From Clostridia bacterium (GTDB lineage Bacteria > Bacillota > Clostridia > Oscillospirales > CAG-382): DNA of 40,057 bases. A program made the translations under genes and the position numbers. The stretch covers positions 1-40,057 of the forward strand of contig JAGAUT010000076.1 in NCBI GenBank assembly GCA_017620655.1. The letters run 5' to 3'. This document shows positions 22,710 through 31,281 of the stretch, one piece after another (position 1 is the stretch's first letter; each line of letters opens with the position of its first letter). The notes under the pieces are model-generated. The model searched no databases and was not told where the DNA came from. It was given only the letters and a program-made list of their open reading frames with translations.

Positions 22710-23878
22710 TGATAGATTATTCCAAGGTGCTTTCCGAGAAGGTTGTAAACATGAAACCTTCGGGAATACGAAAATTTTTTGACATACTTAACGAAGTGCC
22801 GGGTGTTATTTCACTGACGGTAGGCGAACCCGACTTCAAGACACCCTGGCACGTAAGAGAAGCGGCAATTACTTCTCTCGAAAAGGGTAAGACTGCTTAT
22901 ACATCAAACACGGGTCTTCTTGAATTCAGAAAGCAGATTTCTTCCTATCTTGAAAGACGCTTTAATGTTTCCTATGACCCGACAAATGAGATGATTATTA
23001 CCGTCGGCGGAAGTGAAGCTATTGACCTTGCAATAAGAGCAATAGTAGAACCCGGTGACGAAGTGCTTATTGTAGAGCCTGCATATGTCTGCTATGTTCC
23101 CATGACAGAGCTTTGCGGAGGCAAGCCTGTTGTAATTCCTACAAGGGTTGAGGATAAGTTCAAGCTTACACCTGAGCTTTTAAAGCAGTACATAACACCC
23201 AAAACAAAAATGCTTATTCTTCCTTACCCCAACAATCCCACGGGTGCAATTATGACGGAGGAAGATTTAAAGAAGATTGCAGAGGTAATCAAGGACACAA
23301 ACATTGTTGTTCTTTCGGATGAAATCTACGGTGAGCTTACCTACGGCAGACATCATTTTTCAATTGCTTCCATGCCCGAAATGCGTGACAGAACAATCTA
23401 TGTCGGCGGTTTTTCCAAGAGCTATGCCATGACAGGCTGGAGACTCGGCTATGTGTGTGCTCCGGGGGAAATTACAAAGCAGATGTTAAAGATTCACCAG
23501 TATGCAATAATGTGTGCTCCCACCATGAGCCAGTATGCAGGTATTGACGCTGTTATGAATGGCGATGAGGACATCGAATACATGAAGGATTGCTACAACC
23601 AGAGAAGAAGAATGCTTCTTTCGGGTCTTAACGAAATCGGGCTTCCTTGCTTTGAACCCGAAGGTGCTTTCTACGTATTCCCCGAAATCGGCAAGTTCGG
23701 TCTTTCCTCTGATGAGTTCTGCGAAAGACTTTTATACGAAGAAAAGTGTGCTATTGTTCCCGGTAATGCATTCGGTGCTTCGGGCGAAGGTTTTGCAAGA
23801 ATTTCCTATGCATATTCGGTTGAACATATTTCCCGTGCCATTGACAGAATTGATAAATTCTTAAAGAAGATTAAGTAA
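22709..23878 (+). CDS. PLP-dependent aminotransferase (class I/II fold type I)
   Basis: A 389-residue amino-acid aminotransferase of the aspartate/aromatic type. Visible marks are YPNNPTGA (Asn175), SDEIYGELTYG (Asp204 and Tyr207), SKSYAMTGWRLGY with the PLP-lysine Lys237, and the carboxylate-binding Arg near residue 245. The exact donor and acceptor are not clear; PatA-type and aspartate or methionine-linked activities are possible. The start overlaps the Lrp stop and its stop overlaps the next start (TAATG), which implies coupled synthesis of all three proteins. Confidence 0.9.
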   Translation: MIDYSKVLSEKVVNMKPSGIRKFFDILNEVPGVISLTVGEPDFKTPWHVREAAITSLEKGKTAYTSNTGLLEFRKQISSYLERRFNVSYDPTNEMIITVGGSEAIDLAIRAIVEPGDEVLIVEPAYVCYVPMTELCGGKPVVIPTRVEDKFKLTPELLKQYITPKTKMLILPYPNNPTGAIMTEEDLKKIAEVIKDTNIVVLSDEIYGELTYGRHHFSIASMPEMRDRTIYVGGFSKSYAMTGWRLGYVCAPGEITKQMLKIHQYAIMCAPTMSQYAGIDAVMNGDEDIEYMKDCYNQRRRMLLSGLNEIGLPCFEPEGAFYVFPEIGKFGLSSDEFCERLLYEEKCAIVPGNAFGASGEGFARISYAYSVEHISRAIDRIDKFLKKIK

Positions 23879-25029
23879 TGGAACATAAAATTGTATTTAC
23901 CGACAAGGTATATCTTGAAAGTTTAGAGGACTACGAGTACGAAAACGTAAAGAGCGTTGTTTTCCCAATATTTGACAAGGTGCTTTGCGACAACGGCTGG
24001 GACAAGGGATTTTTTGACGGCAAAAAGGTTGCGGTAAAACCAAATCTTCTTCATAAAACCGGTGTTGAAAAATGTGTAACCACTCATCCCTCATATACAA
24101 GGGCGGCGTGCGAGTATTTTACTTCTCTCGGTGCTTCTGTCGTTGTGTGCGACAGTCCCGGAGGACTTTACAACAAGGCTCTTGTTGAGGGCGTTGCCAA
24201 GGAAACGGGAACGCTTGAAGCAGCTCGTCTCGGCGGCGGTGTGTTTAACGACGATTACGGCTTTGAGATGATTTCAAACCACGAGTATTCTAAGTATTCC
24301 TTCAACATTATAAATCCTTTGATTGAAGCGGATGTTATAGTAAACCTTGCAAGACTCAAGACCCACGCTCTTTGTGAAATGACGGCGGCGGTAAAGAATA
24401 TGTTCGGCTCTATCCCCGGACTTCAGAAGGCGGAACAGCACGCAAGATTTCCTTCAAAGGATTCATTTGCATCCATGATTTGTGATGTTTGTCTTATAAA
24501 CTCACCTCAGATTAACCTTGTAGACTGCGTTGTCTGCATGGAGGGCAACGGACCTTCGGGCGGTACGCTCAGAAAGATGGGTGCTGTTGCAGTGAGTGCA
24601 AACCCCTTTGCGGTGGATTTGCTGTGCTCCCATATGATGGGATACGGCACAGACGAGGTTGGCACAATCAGAAATGCGGTCTCGAGAGGGCTTTGTCCCG
24701 ATAGCGTAGAAAAGCTTGAAGTAATCGGCGAGGATTATAAGAAGTTTGTCTGCAAATTCAAACGCCCCGATTCGACGGCAGGCGGTCTTGCCAAACAGAT
24801 ACCCTCTGTTTTCGGCGGAAGACTCAGGGATGCTCTCGAAAGAAAGCCTGTAATCAACAAGAAAAAATGTGTCGGCTGCGGAATCTGCAAAAACAACTGC
24901 CCCGTCGATGCCATAACAATAGAAAACAAAAAAGCAAAAATCGATAAAACAAAATGCATAAAATGTTACTGCTGTCAGGAATTCTGCCCCAAATTGGCTG
25001 TTGCAGCAAAGAACATTCTCGGCATTTAA
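23878..25029 (+). CDS. DUF362 domain protein with two [4Fe-4S] ferredoxin motifs
   Basis: A 383-residue protein. The DUF362 core shows VAVKPNLLHKTGVEKCVTTHP, DSPGGLYN and the segment NLARLKTHALCEMTAAVKNM. The C-terminus has a bacterial ferredoxin module with CVGCGICKNNCPVDA and CIKCYCCQEFCPK, which should bind two [4Fe-4S] clusters. The redox partner and substrate are unknown for most of this family; some members act in sulfur or metal cofactor chemistry. It lies between an aminotransferase and metA, 15 nt before metA, and is translationally coupled upstream. A role in sulfur supply for methionine synthesis is an attractive but unproven idea. Confidence 0.88.
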   Translation: MEHKIVFTDKVYLESLEDYEYENVKSVVFPIFDKVLCDNGWDKGFFDGKKVAVKPNLLHKTGVEKCVTTHPSYTRAACEYFTSLGASVVVCDSPGGLYNKALVEGVAKETGTLEAARLGGGVFNDDYGFEMISNHEYSKYSFNIINPLIEADVIVNLARLKTHALCEMTAAVKNMFGSIPGLQKAEQHARFPSKDSFASMICDVCLINSPQINLVDCVVCMEGNGPSGGTLRKMGAVAVSANPFAVDLLCSHMMGYGTDEVGTIRNAVSRGLCPDSVEKLEVIGEDYKKFVCKFKRPDSTAGGLAKQIPSVFGGRLRDALERKPVINKKKCVGCGICKNNCPVDAITIENKKAKIDKTKCIKCYCCQEFCPKLAVAAKNILGI

Positions 25030-25044
25030 AAGGAAGGTAATTAT

Positions 25045-25962
25045 ATGCCTATAAGAATTCCCGAAGCACTTCCTGCTTTCGGTACACTCGAAAACGAAAA
25101 TATATTTGTAATGTCGGAAAAAAGAGCCGACACCCAGGACATACGTCCTTTGAAGATTGCAATTCTCAACCTTATGCCCACAAAGATTGTGACGGAAACA
25201 CAGCTTTTGCGTCTGCTTTCCAACACACCTTTGCAGGTTGAAATCACGCTTCTCAAGACTCAGTCCTATACCTCAAAGAACACTTCGCAGGAGCATCTTG
25301 AATCCTTCTACCGCAATTTTGACGATGTAAAGCACATGAAGTTTGACGGTCTTATCATCACGGGTGCGCCCATCGAGGACAAGGAATATGAGGATGTTGC
25401 ATACTGGAAGGAAATCTGCGACATTTTTGAATGGTCTGAAAAGAATGTATATTCCTGCTTCTATATCTGTTGGGCGGCACTTGCGGCGCTCTACTATTAT
25501 CACGGTATAGAAAAGGTTGCACTTCCCGAAAAGCTGTCGGGCGTATTCAGACATAAGGTGAAAAAGCCTGCTCATCCCGTGGTGCGCGGCTTTGACCAGT
25601 ATTTCTATGCACCCCATTCCCGTCACTACGGCGTAAGAACCGAGGACATAAAGGCACACGACGATGAAATTGATATTCTTGCCTCCGGCGAAAAGACGGG
25701 TGTATATATTGCGGCAAGCAAGGATATGAGAAAGATTTATGTCACCGGTCACTCTGAATATGACCACGACACATTGAAGAACGAATACTTCAGAGATTTT
25801 GCCAAGGGCATGAATCCTCATGTGCCTGACAATTACTTCCCCTATGACGACCCCGAAAGAGAGCCTGTAAACATCTGGAGAGGTCATGCGCATCTTCTCT
25901 ACTCGAATTGGTTAAACTATGTTGTATACCAGAGAACCCCTTACGATCTCGGTTCTATTTAG
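25045..25962 (+). CDS. metA: Homoserine O-acyltransferase MetA (acetyl-type by key residue)
   Basis: Activates homoserine for methionine synthesis. The 305-residue protein opens [20 protein letters not shown], a typical MetA start. The glutamine-amidotransferase-like fold has catalytic Cys142 (in FYICWAAL), plus His236 and Glu238 (in GHSEYD). Residue 111 in TGAPIE is Glu. In MetA proteins Glu111 is known to favour acetyl-CoA and Gly111 succinyl-CoA, so O-acetylhomoserine is the expected product. No SAM riboswitch precedes it; the gap to the DUF362 gene is 15 nt, with AAGGAAGG as ribosome site. Confidence 0.93.
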   Translation: MPIRIPEALPAFGTLENENIFVMSEKRADTQDIRPLKIAILNLMPTKIVTETQLLRLLSNTPLQVEITLLKTQSYTSKNTSQEHLESFYRNFDDVKHMKFDGLIITGAPIEDKEYEDVAYWKEICDIFEWSEKNVYSCFYICWAALAALYYYHGIEKVALPEKLSGVFRHKVKKPAHPVVRGFDQYFYAPHSRHYGVRTEDIKAHDDEIDILASGEKTGVYIAASKDMRKIYVTGHSEYDHDTLKNEYFRDFAKGMNPHVPDNYFPYDDPEREPVNIWRGHAHLLYSNWLNYVVYQRTPYDLGSI

Positions 25963-25988
25963 TATATAATATATTAGGAAGGAAAATT

Positions 25989-26801
25989 ATGAACAGTATA
26001 AAGAAAATTGCGGCGGTATTTCTTGCTTTGCTCATGCTTATGTCGTTTTGTTCCTGCAGCTTTACCGAAGAACGCATTGACGGCGAACCCGAAAACAACA
26101 TTGTGAGCCGTCCGGATAACAATAAGGATAAGGAAGAGGATAAGAAGCAGGAGCATGCGGCACAGGAAGAGTCGGACACTCTTTCAAAAAAAGAGGTTGA
26201 CGCCCTCGCATCGGCGGCACTTCAGAAGTTATCCGCAATTCCCGAGTATCCCGCAGGCTATCCGACACTCGATGACGTTGTGGCTCAGTATAAAAGAGCC
26301 TGCGAAGCAATCGGCTGGATTGTCGGCACCGAGCTTGTCGCTACCGACGGAGACTATGCACATTCATCCCACGGCATGAACTATTATAAGGTACTTCCAG
26401 ACTGCTACCTCGGAGCAAAGAATGCCGGCAAGAATCCCGATGCGGACATGCTTATATATAATAAGGAAACATTTGAAGCATATCTCGCAACCCTCATAGC
26501 CAAAGACGAGGCACACGAATATATCGTGGATATAACAGAAAGCTTTGATGTGCCGAGATTTGTTGAAAGCAAAAACGGCGAGCTTTATGCGCTTCCCTAC
26601 GCTTTTCCTCCTGCGGGCTACGGCGAAGAGGATACCTTTGAACTGAAGGCGAACGGCGACGGAAGCTATACCTTGTCTGTTCACTATACAACGCTTGACG
26701 ATAACGACGAGGTTGACGGAGAACACACATATGACGTAAAGTATATCAAAAAGGACGGCAGATGGGTGTTTGAAAACTTTTTGCTTGTAAAACAGCACTA
26801 G
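25989..26801 (+). CDS. Secreted lipoprotein of unknown function
   Basis: A 270-residue protein with a lipoprotein signal: basic start MNSIKK, a hydrophobic core and Cys21/Cys23 in MSFCSCSF, with Cys23 the better acylation site. A charged linker (NNKDKEEDKKQEHAAQEESD) leads to an extracytoplasmic domain with aromatic and acidic residues. The C-terminal strand ends KYIKKDGRWVFENFLLVKQ, like DUF-type or NTF2-like folds that often sit on the outer face of the membrane. AGGAAGG lies 7 nt before the ATG. The gene is 26 nt after metA and may be cotranscribed, but no link to methionine is visible. Confidence 0.8.
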   Translation: MNSIKKIAAVFLALLMLMSFCSCSFTEERIDGEPENNIVSRPDNNKDKEEDKKQEHAAQEESDTLSKKEVDALASAALQKLSAIPEYPAGYPTLDDVVAQYKRACEAIGWIVGTELVATDGDYAHSSHGMNYYKVLPDCYLGAKNAGKNPDADMLIYNKETFEAYLATLIAKDEAHEYIVDITESFDVPRFVESKNGELYALPYAFPPAGYGEEDTFELKANGDGSYTLSVHYTTLDDNDEVDGEHTYDVKYIKKDGRWVFENFLLVKQH

Positions 26802-27055
26802 CGCGGAGCCCGCGCCGGCAATTCACGGTATATGTTCGTGCCAGGCAAACCCTCGTGGTCGCTTAACGAACCCCATTTGACCGCCATAAACGCAAGCGGT
26901 CAAATTCCATGCGAAACAAACTTCGTGGTCGCCAAACCGCCCGAAGCAAAAACGGCAACGGCGATGAGAAAAAATACAGAAGCGATACTGCGTCCCCATA
27001 ACGGCGACGGCGAAAGCTTTGTTCATAAAACATTTACAAAATTATTTTTAAAAAA
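26802..27055 (+). other. Non-coding spacer with short direct and inverted repeats
   Basis: No convincing gene. A GC-rich hairpin GCGCGG / CCGCGC starts right after the lipoprotein stop and could be a weak terminator. CGTGGTCGC occurs twice (near 26853 and near 26924), and TTTGACCGC (26876-26884) is the inverted partner of GCGGTCAAA (26896-26904). Base use differs from both neighbours, so it may be a decayed mobile piece. A possible minus-strand reading of 60-70 residues is rejected because it looks low-complexity and lacks a ribosome site. Confidence 0.5.
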
Positions 27056-27059
27056 CCTA

Positions 27060-27088
27060 TTGCATTTAAAAATAACTTGTGTTATACT
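27060..27088 (+). promoter_or_regulatory. Promoter upstream of the S10 leader RNA
   Basis: TTGCAT (27060-27065), a 17-nt spacer and TATACT (27083-27088). The expected start is near 27095, over 400 nt before rpsJ. Confidence 0.75.
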
Positions 27089-27094
27089 AACCAA

Positions 27095-27394
27095 GCTTGA
27101 TGTGCGATGAAGCGGGAGGTTGCGACCATTCGGTCGGTAATTTCCGTGGAGTATGTCCGATAAACGGGCGACAGCAAATAAGAACGCAAAGCGTGATGTC
27201 TTCTTTGCCGTTTGTTTCTTCAAGCGGAAACAAGTGCGGCGGCAAGGGGGAAATTTGCGCATTCGCGAGCAAGGTTTGAAAACACGAGCGTCAGGAACGG
27301 CCGGCAAGGTTTGTCGGAACGCCTGAATGTGGAAACATGATGACTTTGAAAGCTGCCCGAAACCTTTCCCCAGCGAAATGGATTTCGGGTTTTT
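27095..27394 (+). ncRNA. Structured leader or small RNA upstream of the S10 operon
   Basis: About 300 nt bounded by a promoter and an intrinsic terminator and packed with hairpins. CGACC / GGTCG (27123-27136) is extended by GGAGG / TTTCC. GCAAATAAGA / TCTTCTTTGC (27174-27208) carries an inner ACGC / GCGT. TTGTTTC / GAAACAA (27212-27233) is closed by GCCG / CGGC. TTGC / GCAA lies at 27255-27272, and CCGGCA / TGTCGG (27301-27317) is inside GCGT / ACGC. No tmRNA, RNase P, SRP or 6S signature was found. It could be a stand-alone RNA or an attenuator of the ribosomal operon. Homology is unknown to me. Confidence 0.6.
27356..27394 (+). terminator. Intrinsic terminator upstream of rpsJ
   Basis: CCCGAAACC pairs with GG-A-TTTCGGG (7 bp plus 2 bp around a bulged A), followed by five T. 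It lies between the promoter at 27060 and rpsJ, so transcripts must read through it, or a second promoter must exist after 27395, to reach the operon. Confidence 0.7.
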
Positions 27395-27520
27395 AATTCG
27401 GGACGGTCGCGAAACACCCGGATGCGTGTTCAAAATTTACTGTGCCGCATTTAAAAAATTCCTTCGTTTTTATTAATAGCACGCACACGAAGGACAAAAA
27501 TTTTAAAGGAGGCAGAAAAA

Positions 27521-27835
27521 ATGGCATCTCAGGAAAAAATCAGAATCAGACTCAAGGCTTACGATCACACTCTCATCGATCAGGCTGCAGAAAAGATCGT
27601 AGAAGCTGCAAAGAGAAACGGCGCTAAGGTATCGGGTCCTATTCCCCTTCCTACAGATAAGGAAGTAGTTACCATCCTTCGTGCGGTACACAAGTACAAG
27701 GACAGCCGTGAACAGTTCGAATTCAGAACACACAAGAGACTCATCGATATCTTAAAGCCCAGCCAGAAGGCAATCGAAGCTCTCGTTGATATCGAACTTC
27801 CTGCAGGCGTTGAATCCGAAATCATTACATTCTAA
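27521..27835 (+). CDS. rpsJ: Ribosomal protein S10 (uS10)
   Basis: Component of the 30S head and, as NusE, part of the transcription antitermination complex. The 104 residues [20 protein letters not shown] to the end match the bacterial form, including the [16 protein letters not shown] loop. AAAGGAGG is at 27505-27512. It heads the S10-spc operon, but a structured spacer of about 200 nt separates it from rplC, so it may be expressed at a different level from the rest. Confidence 0.97.
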   Translation: MASQEKIRIRLKAYDHTLIDQAAEKIVEAAKRNGAKVSGPIPLPTDKEVVTILRAVHKYKDSREQFEFRTHKRLIDILKPSQKAIEALVDIELPAGVESEIITF

Positions 27836-27872
27836 TTGATTCTAGGACAAGCTTGCAAAACAACTAAGCGTT

Positions 27873-28015
27873 ATTACCTCGAGGAGCGAAAGCCCGAGAG
27901 GTTAATACAAAATCTTCGGTTGTCTATACCGCACCGAAGATAGGATTCAAATCCGGTCATGTTGGCTGTTCTCCCCGAGGGTTGCAGATTTTCGGGAAAA
28001 TACAAGGCAGTCAAC
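27873..28015 (+). promoter_or_regulatory. Structured RNA element in the rpsJ-rplC spacer
   Basis: Three consecutive helices. ATTACCTC / GAGGTTAAT (27873-27880 with 27898-27906, one bulge) encloses a GAAA tetraloop closed by GC pairs (27886-27893). TCTTCGGT / ACCGAAGA (27913-27940) is a perfect 8-bp hairpin with a 12-nt loop. GTTGGCTG / CAGTCAAC (27961-28015, one G-U) closes an inner CCCGA / TCGGG. No open reading frame and no T-run terminator is seen, and the rplC ribosome site follows within 25 nt. It resembles a ribosomal protein binding leader, with L3 or L4 as the obvious candidate ligands. Confidence 0.65.
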
Positions 28016-28037
28016 CAATAACTAAGGAGGAAAAGAC

Positions 28038-28661
28038 ATGAAGAAAGGTATAATCGGTAAGAAGCTCGGCATGACTCAGATCTTTGACGAAATGGGTAAC
28101 GTAATCCCCGTAACAGTCATTGAAGCTGGTCCCTGCGTAGTCGTTCAGAAGAAGACAGTTGAAAACGACGGCTATGATGCTGTACAGCTTGGTTTCGAAA
28201 ACGTAGAGGAAAGAAAGCTTTCCAAGCCCGCTAAGGGACACCAGGCTAAGGCAGGAACAACCAAGAGACATCTCAAGGAATTCAGACTTGAAGATGCAGC
28301 GTCTATGAATGTAGGCGATGAAATCAAGGCAGACGTTTTCGCTGCAGGCGAATGCGTTGACGTAACAGGCCTTACAAAAGGTCGCGGTTACACAGGTGCA
28401 ATCAAGCGTTGGAATCTCCACAAGCTTGAAATGACACATGGTGTAGGTCCTGTTCACCGTCAGTCCGGTTCTATGGGTGTTATCGACCCCGCCAGAATCT
28501 TCAAGGGTAAGAAGATGGCAGGTCAGTACGGTCATGAACAGGTGACAATGCAGAACCTCGATGTAGTAAAAGTAGACGTTGAAAAGAACCTTATCGCAGT
28601 TAAGGGTGCGGTTCCCGGACCCAAGGGCGGTATCGTGTTCGTTCGTTCAACAGTAAAGTAA
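28038..28661 (+). CDS. rplC: Ribosomal protein L3 (uL3)
   Basis: Early-assembly 50S protein near the peptidyl transferase centre. The 207-residue length and the start [20 protein letters not shown] fit the family. The family hallmark [20 protein letters not shown], near the long loop reaching the catalytic centre, is present. The ribosome site AAGGAGG lies 8 nt upstream and just after the structured spacer, so L3 translation is a plausible point of feedback control. Confidence 0.97.
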   Translation: MKKGIIGKKLGMTQIFDEMGNVIPVTVIEAGPCVVVQKKTVENDGYDAVQLGFENVEERKLSKPAKGHQAKAGTTKRHLKEFRLEDAASMNVGDEIKADVFAAGECVDVTGLTKGRGYTGAIKRWNLHKLEMTHGVGPVHRQSGSMGVIDPARIFKGKKMAGQYGHEQVTMQNLDVVKVDVEKNLIAVKGAVPGPKGGIVFVRSTVK

Positions 28662-28679
28662 GCGAAGGAGGAAACATAA

Positions 28680-29303
28680 ATGCCAAACGTAGCAGTATTT
28701 GATATGGCAGGCAACAAGCAGGGCGAAATGGAGCTCAGCGCTACAGTATTCGGTGCAGAAATCAATGAACCCGTCCTCCACAGCGTTGTCAGAGCATATC
28801 TCTTAAATCAGAGACAGGGTACACAGAGTACCAAGACAAGAGCAGAAGTTTCCGGCGGCGGTAAGAAGCCTTGGAGACAGAAGGGTACAGGCCGTGCAAG
28901 ACAGGGTTCTACAAGATCTCCTCAGTGGGTACACGGTGGTATCGCATTCGGTCCCAAGCCCAGAAGCTGGAAGGTTTCTATCAATAAGAAGGTAAAGAGA
29001 ATCGCTATGCAGTCCGCACTCAGTGCAAAGGTTGCTGAAAACGAACTCGTAGTAGTAGATTCTATCGCAACAGGCGAATTCAAGACAAAGAAGATCGTTG
29101 AAATGCTCAAGGCACTCGGTGCAAACAAGAAGGCTCTCATCGTTCTTCCCGAAGTTGACAATTTCGTAGTTAAGAGCGCTTCCAACATTGAAGGCGTTAA
29201 GACAGCAATCCCCGGCACACTCAACGTATACGACATTCTTAAGTACGATATGTTCATCGTTGCCAAGGACGCTGTAAAAGTAATCGAGGAGGTATACGCA
29301 TAA
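28680..29303 (+). CDS. rplD: Ribosomal protein L4 (uL4)
   Basis: 50S exit-tunnel protein. At 207 residues it has the typical extended loop [20 protein letters not shown] that reaches into the tunnel. In E. coli L4 is the autoregulator of the S10 operon, acting on a leader before rpsJ. Such a leader is not recognisable here, but the RNA structures before rpsJ and before rplC are candidate replacements. The stop overlaps the rplW start (TAATG). Confidence 0.97.
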   Translation: MPNVAVFDMAGNKQGEMELSATVFGAEINEPVLHSVVRAYLLNQRQGTQSTKTRAEVSGGGKKPWRQKGTGRARQGSTRSPQWVHGGIAFGPKPRSWKVSINKKVKRIAMQSALSAKVAENELVVVDSIATGEFKTKKIVEMLKALGANKKALIVLPEVDNFVVKSASNIEGVKTAIPGTLNVYDILKYDMFIVAKDAVKVIEEVYA

Positions 29304-29596
29304 TGAAGTTCGCACATGACGTAATTATCAAGCCGATTATCACAGAAGACAGCATGGCAAGACTTGCTGAGAAGAAGTACACTTTTGAAGTGGCAGACGG
29401 TGCTTCCAAGGTTGAAATCAAGAAGGCTGTTGAAGAAATCTTCAAGGTAAAGGTTGACAAGGTAAACACAATCAGCATGAAGGCAAAGAACAAGAGAGTC
29501 GGCTACCACTTCGGTAAGACTTCTGAATGGAAGAAGGCAATTGTTACTCTCACAGCTGATTCCAAGACTATCGAATTCTTCGATAGCATGATGTAA
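29303..29596 (+). CDS. rplW: Ribosomal protein L23 (uL23)
   Basis: 50S protein at the tunnel exit, the docking site for trigger factor and SRP. 97 residues, [20 protein letters not shown] with the conserved KVDKVNTI and KNKRVG segments. Its ribosome site GAGGAGG lies inside rplD and the start overlaps the rplD stop, so the two are made in step. Confidence 0.95.
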   Translation: MKFAHDVIIKPIITEDSMARLAEKKYTFEVADGASKVEIKKAVEEIFKVKVDKVNTISMKAKNKRVGYHFGKTSEWKKAIVTLTADSKTIEFFDSMM

Positions 29597-29613
29597 TCAT
29601 CAATAACAGTTAA

Positions 29614-29654
29614 ATGCGGCGGCAAAGGGGTGCCAATCCCCACGGTATCGCCGA
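29614..29654 (+). promoter_or_regulatory. Nested hairpin in the rplW-rplB spacer
   Basis: CGGCG / CGCCG closes a structure containing GGGG-TGCCAA-TCCCC, in the 73-nt gap before rplB. It could protect or pace the mRNA. There is no T-run, so it is not a terminator. The bounds are approximate. Confidence 0.4.
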
Positions 29655-29669
29655 GAAATGGAGTTAAAA

Positions 29670-30503
29670 ATGGCAGTTAAGACATTTAAGCCTACTACTC
29701 CGGCCAGAAGACAGATGACTGTTCCCGGCTTCGAAGAAATCACTAAGAAGACTCCCGAAAAAAGTCTTATTACAGTTCTCAAGAAGCATGCCGGACGTAA
29801 TAATACAGGTAAAATTACCGTTCGTCATCATGGCGGCGGAAACAGAGTAAAGTACAGAATCATCGACTTCAAGAAGAAGATCGAAAATGTTCCTGCAACT
29901 GTACTCGCAATTGAATACGACCCCAACAGAACAGCTTATATCGCACTTATGCAGTACGAAACAGGCGAAAAGACATACAGCATCGCGCCCGTAGGTCTTA
30001 AGGTTGGCGACGTAGTAATGAACGGCGCAGGCGCTGATATCAATCCCGGTAACGTTCTCGCAATCAACGATATCCCCGTTGGTACACTTATCCACAACAT
30101 CGAACTTTATCCCGGTAAGGGCGGCCAGCTCGTAAGAAGTGCCGGCACATACGCTCAGCTCATGGCTAAGGAAAACGGTGTTGCTCAGGTAAGACTTCCC
30201 TCCGGTGAAGTTAGAATTATCAGACTTGACTGTAAGGCAACAATCGGTCAGGTAGGTAACCTTGAACACGAAAACATCAACATCGGTAAGGCTGGTAAGA
30301 AGCGTCACATGGGCATCCGTCCTACAGTACGCGGTTCCGTAATGAACCCCTGCGACCATCCTCACGGTGGTGGTGAAGGTAGAGCTCCCATCGGTCGTGC
30401 AACACCTGTTACACCTTGGGGCAAGCCTGCACTCGGTTACAAGACAAGAAATAAGAAGAATCGTACCAACAAGTTCATCGTTAAGAGAAGAAACGATAAG
30501 TAA
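29670..30503 (+). CDS. rplB: Ribosomal protein L2 (uL2)
   Basis: 50S protein essential for subunit joining and peptidyl transfer. 277 residues from [11 protein letters not shown], the normal family start, with GGAG 6 nt upstream; an ATG 12 nt earlier has no ribosome site. The conserved functional region [18 protein letters not shown], which holds the histidine long implicated in peptidyl transferase, is present. Confidence 0.97.
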   Translation: MAVKTFKPTTPARRQMTVPGFEEITKKTPEKSLITVLKKHAGRNNTGKITVRHHGGGNRVKYRIIDFKKKIENVPATVLAIEYDPNRTAYIALMQYETGEKTYSIAPVGLKVGDVVMNGAGADINPGNVLAINDIPVGTLIHNIELYPGKGGQLVRSAGTYAQLMAKENGVAQVRLPSGEVRIIRLDCKATIGQVGNLEHENINIGKAGKKRHMGIRPTVRGSVMNPCDHPHGGGEGRAPIGRATPVTPWGKPALGYKTRNKKNRTNKFIVKRRNDK

Positions 30504-30535
30504 TTCTCTGACGTAGACATAAGGAGGAAATAATT

Positions 30536-30808
30536 TTGAGCAGAAGCATTAAAAAGGGACCTTTCGTCGAAGCTAAGCTCTTCAAGAGAATTGAAGAAAT
30601 GAACGCTCAGGGCGAAAAGAGAGTCCTCAAGACATGGTCCAGAGCTTCCACAATATTCCCTCAGTTCGTGGGTCACACAATTGCGGTTCATAACGGCAAA
30701 AATCATGTTCCCGTATACGTAACAGAAGATATGGTAGGACATAAGCTCGGTGAATTTGCTCCCACAAGAACATTCAAGGGACATGCAGGCTCTAAGACAA
30801 GTAAGTAA
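30536..30808 (+). CDS. rpsS: Ribosomal protein S19 (uS19), TTG start
   Basis: 30S head protein that contacts tRNA and the 23S rRNA bridge. 90 residues [20 protein letters not shown], with the family segment [19 protein letters not shown]. The start codon is TTG, following AAGGAGG. No upstream ATG fits, and S19 proteins start at this point. Confidence 0.95.
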   Translation: MSRSIKKGPFVEAKLFKRIEEMNAQGEKRVLKTWSRASTIFPQFVGHTIAVHNGKNHVPVYVTEDMVGHKLGEFAPTRTFKGHAGSKTSK

Positions 30809-30872
30809 TAAATCGAAATCGAACGCAGTATAGTTCAATTCGGACTAAATTTGCGAAAGGAGGCTAACTCAA

Positions 30873-31208
30873 ATGGAAGCAAAAGCATATTTAAGAGATC
30901 TGAGAATATCCCCCAGAAAGGTTTCGATAGTTCTCGACCTCATCAGAAATAAAGATGTTGCAACAGCTGCAGGAATTCTTGCTAACACACCTAAGGCAGC
31001 AAGTCTTCCCATTGCGAAGCTCCTTAAGAGCGCAGTTGCTAACGCTGAAGTAAACAACCACATGGATGTATCCAAGCTCTATGTTTCTCAGTGCTTCGTA
31101 ACTCCCGCAAGAACAGCTAAGAGAATTCAGCCCCGTGCACAGGGCAGAGCTTTCAGAATTCTTAAGAGAAGCTCACACATCACAATCGCGGTAGCTGAAA
31201 GACAGTAA
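30873..31208 (+). CDS. rplV: Ribosomal protein L22 (uL22)
   Basis: 50S protein with a hairpin lining the exit tunnel. 111 residues, MEAKAYLRDLRISPRKVSIV, with the C-terminal PRAQGRAFRILKRSSHITI loop that forms the hairpin. GAAAGGAGG precedes the ATG after a 64-nt spacer. Confidence 0.96.
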   Translation: MEAKAYLRDLRISPRKVSIVLDLIRNKDVATAAGILANTPKAASLPIAKLLKSAVANAEVNNHMDVSKLYVSQCFVTPARTAKRIQPRAQGRAFRILKRSSHITIAVAERQ

Positions 31209-31281
31209 TCGCAAATCTAAATTCAAATTAAACTAACGTAATATAAACGTTAAATCCAACAAAGGAGGCTTATTACAGAGT

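Noticed and set aside
25030..25044. SAM or S-box riboswitch before metA
   Set aside because: Only 15 nt separate it from the upstream gene and no S-box words are present.
27095..27394. RNase P RNA, tmRNA, SRP RNA, 6S or known ribosomal leader as identity of the structured stretch
   Set aside because: None of the characteristic conserved words of these RNAs was found; I prefer to leave the class open.
27023..27433. Minus-strand reading of 136 residues over the leader region
   Set aside because: It crosses the promoter, hairpins and terminator of the plus strand, has arginine/proline-rich shadow composition and no ribosome site.
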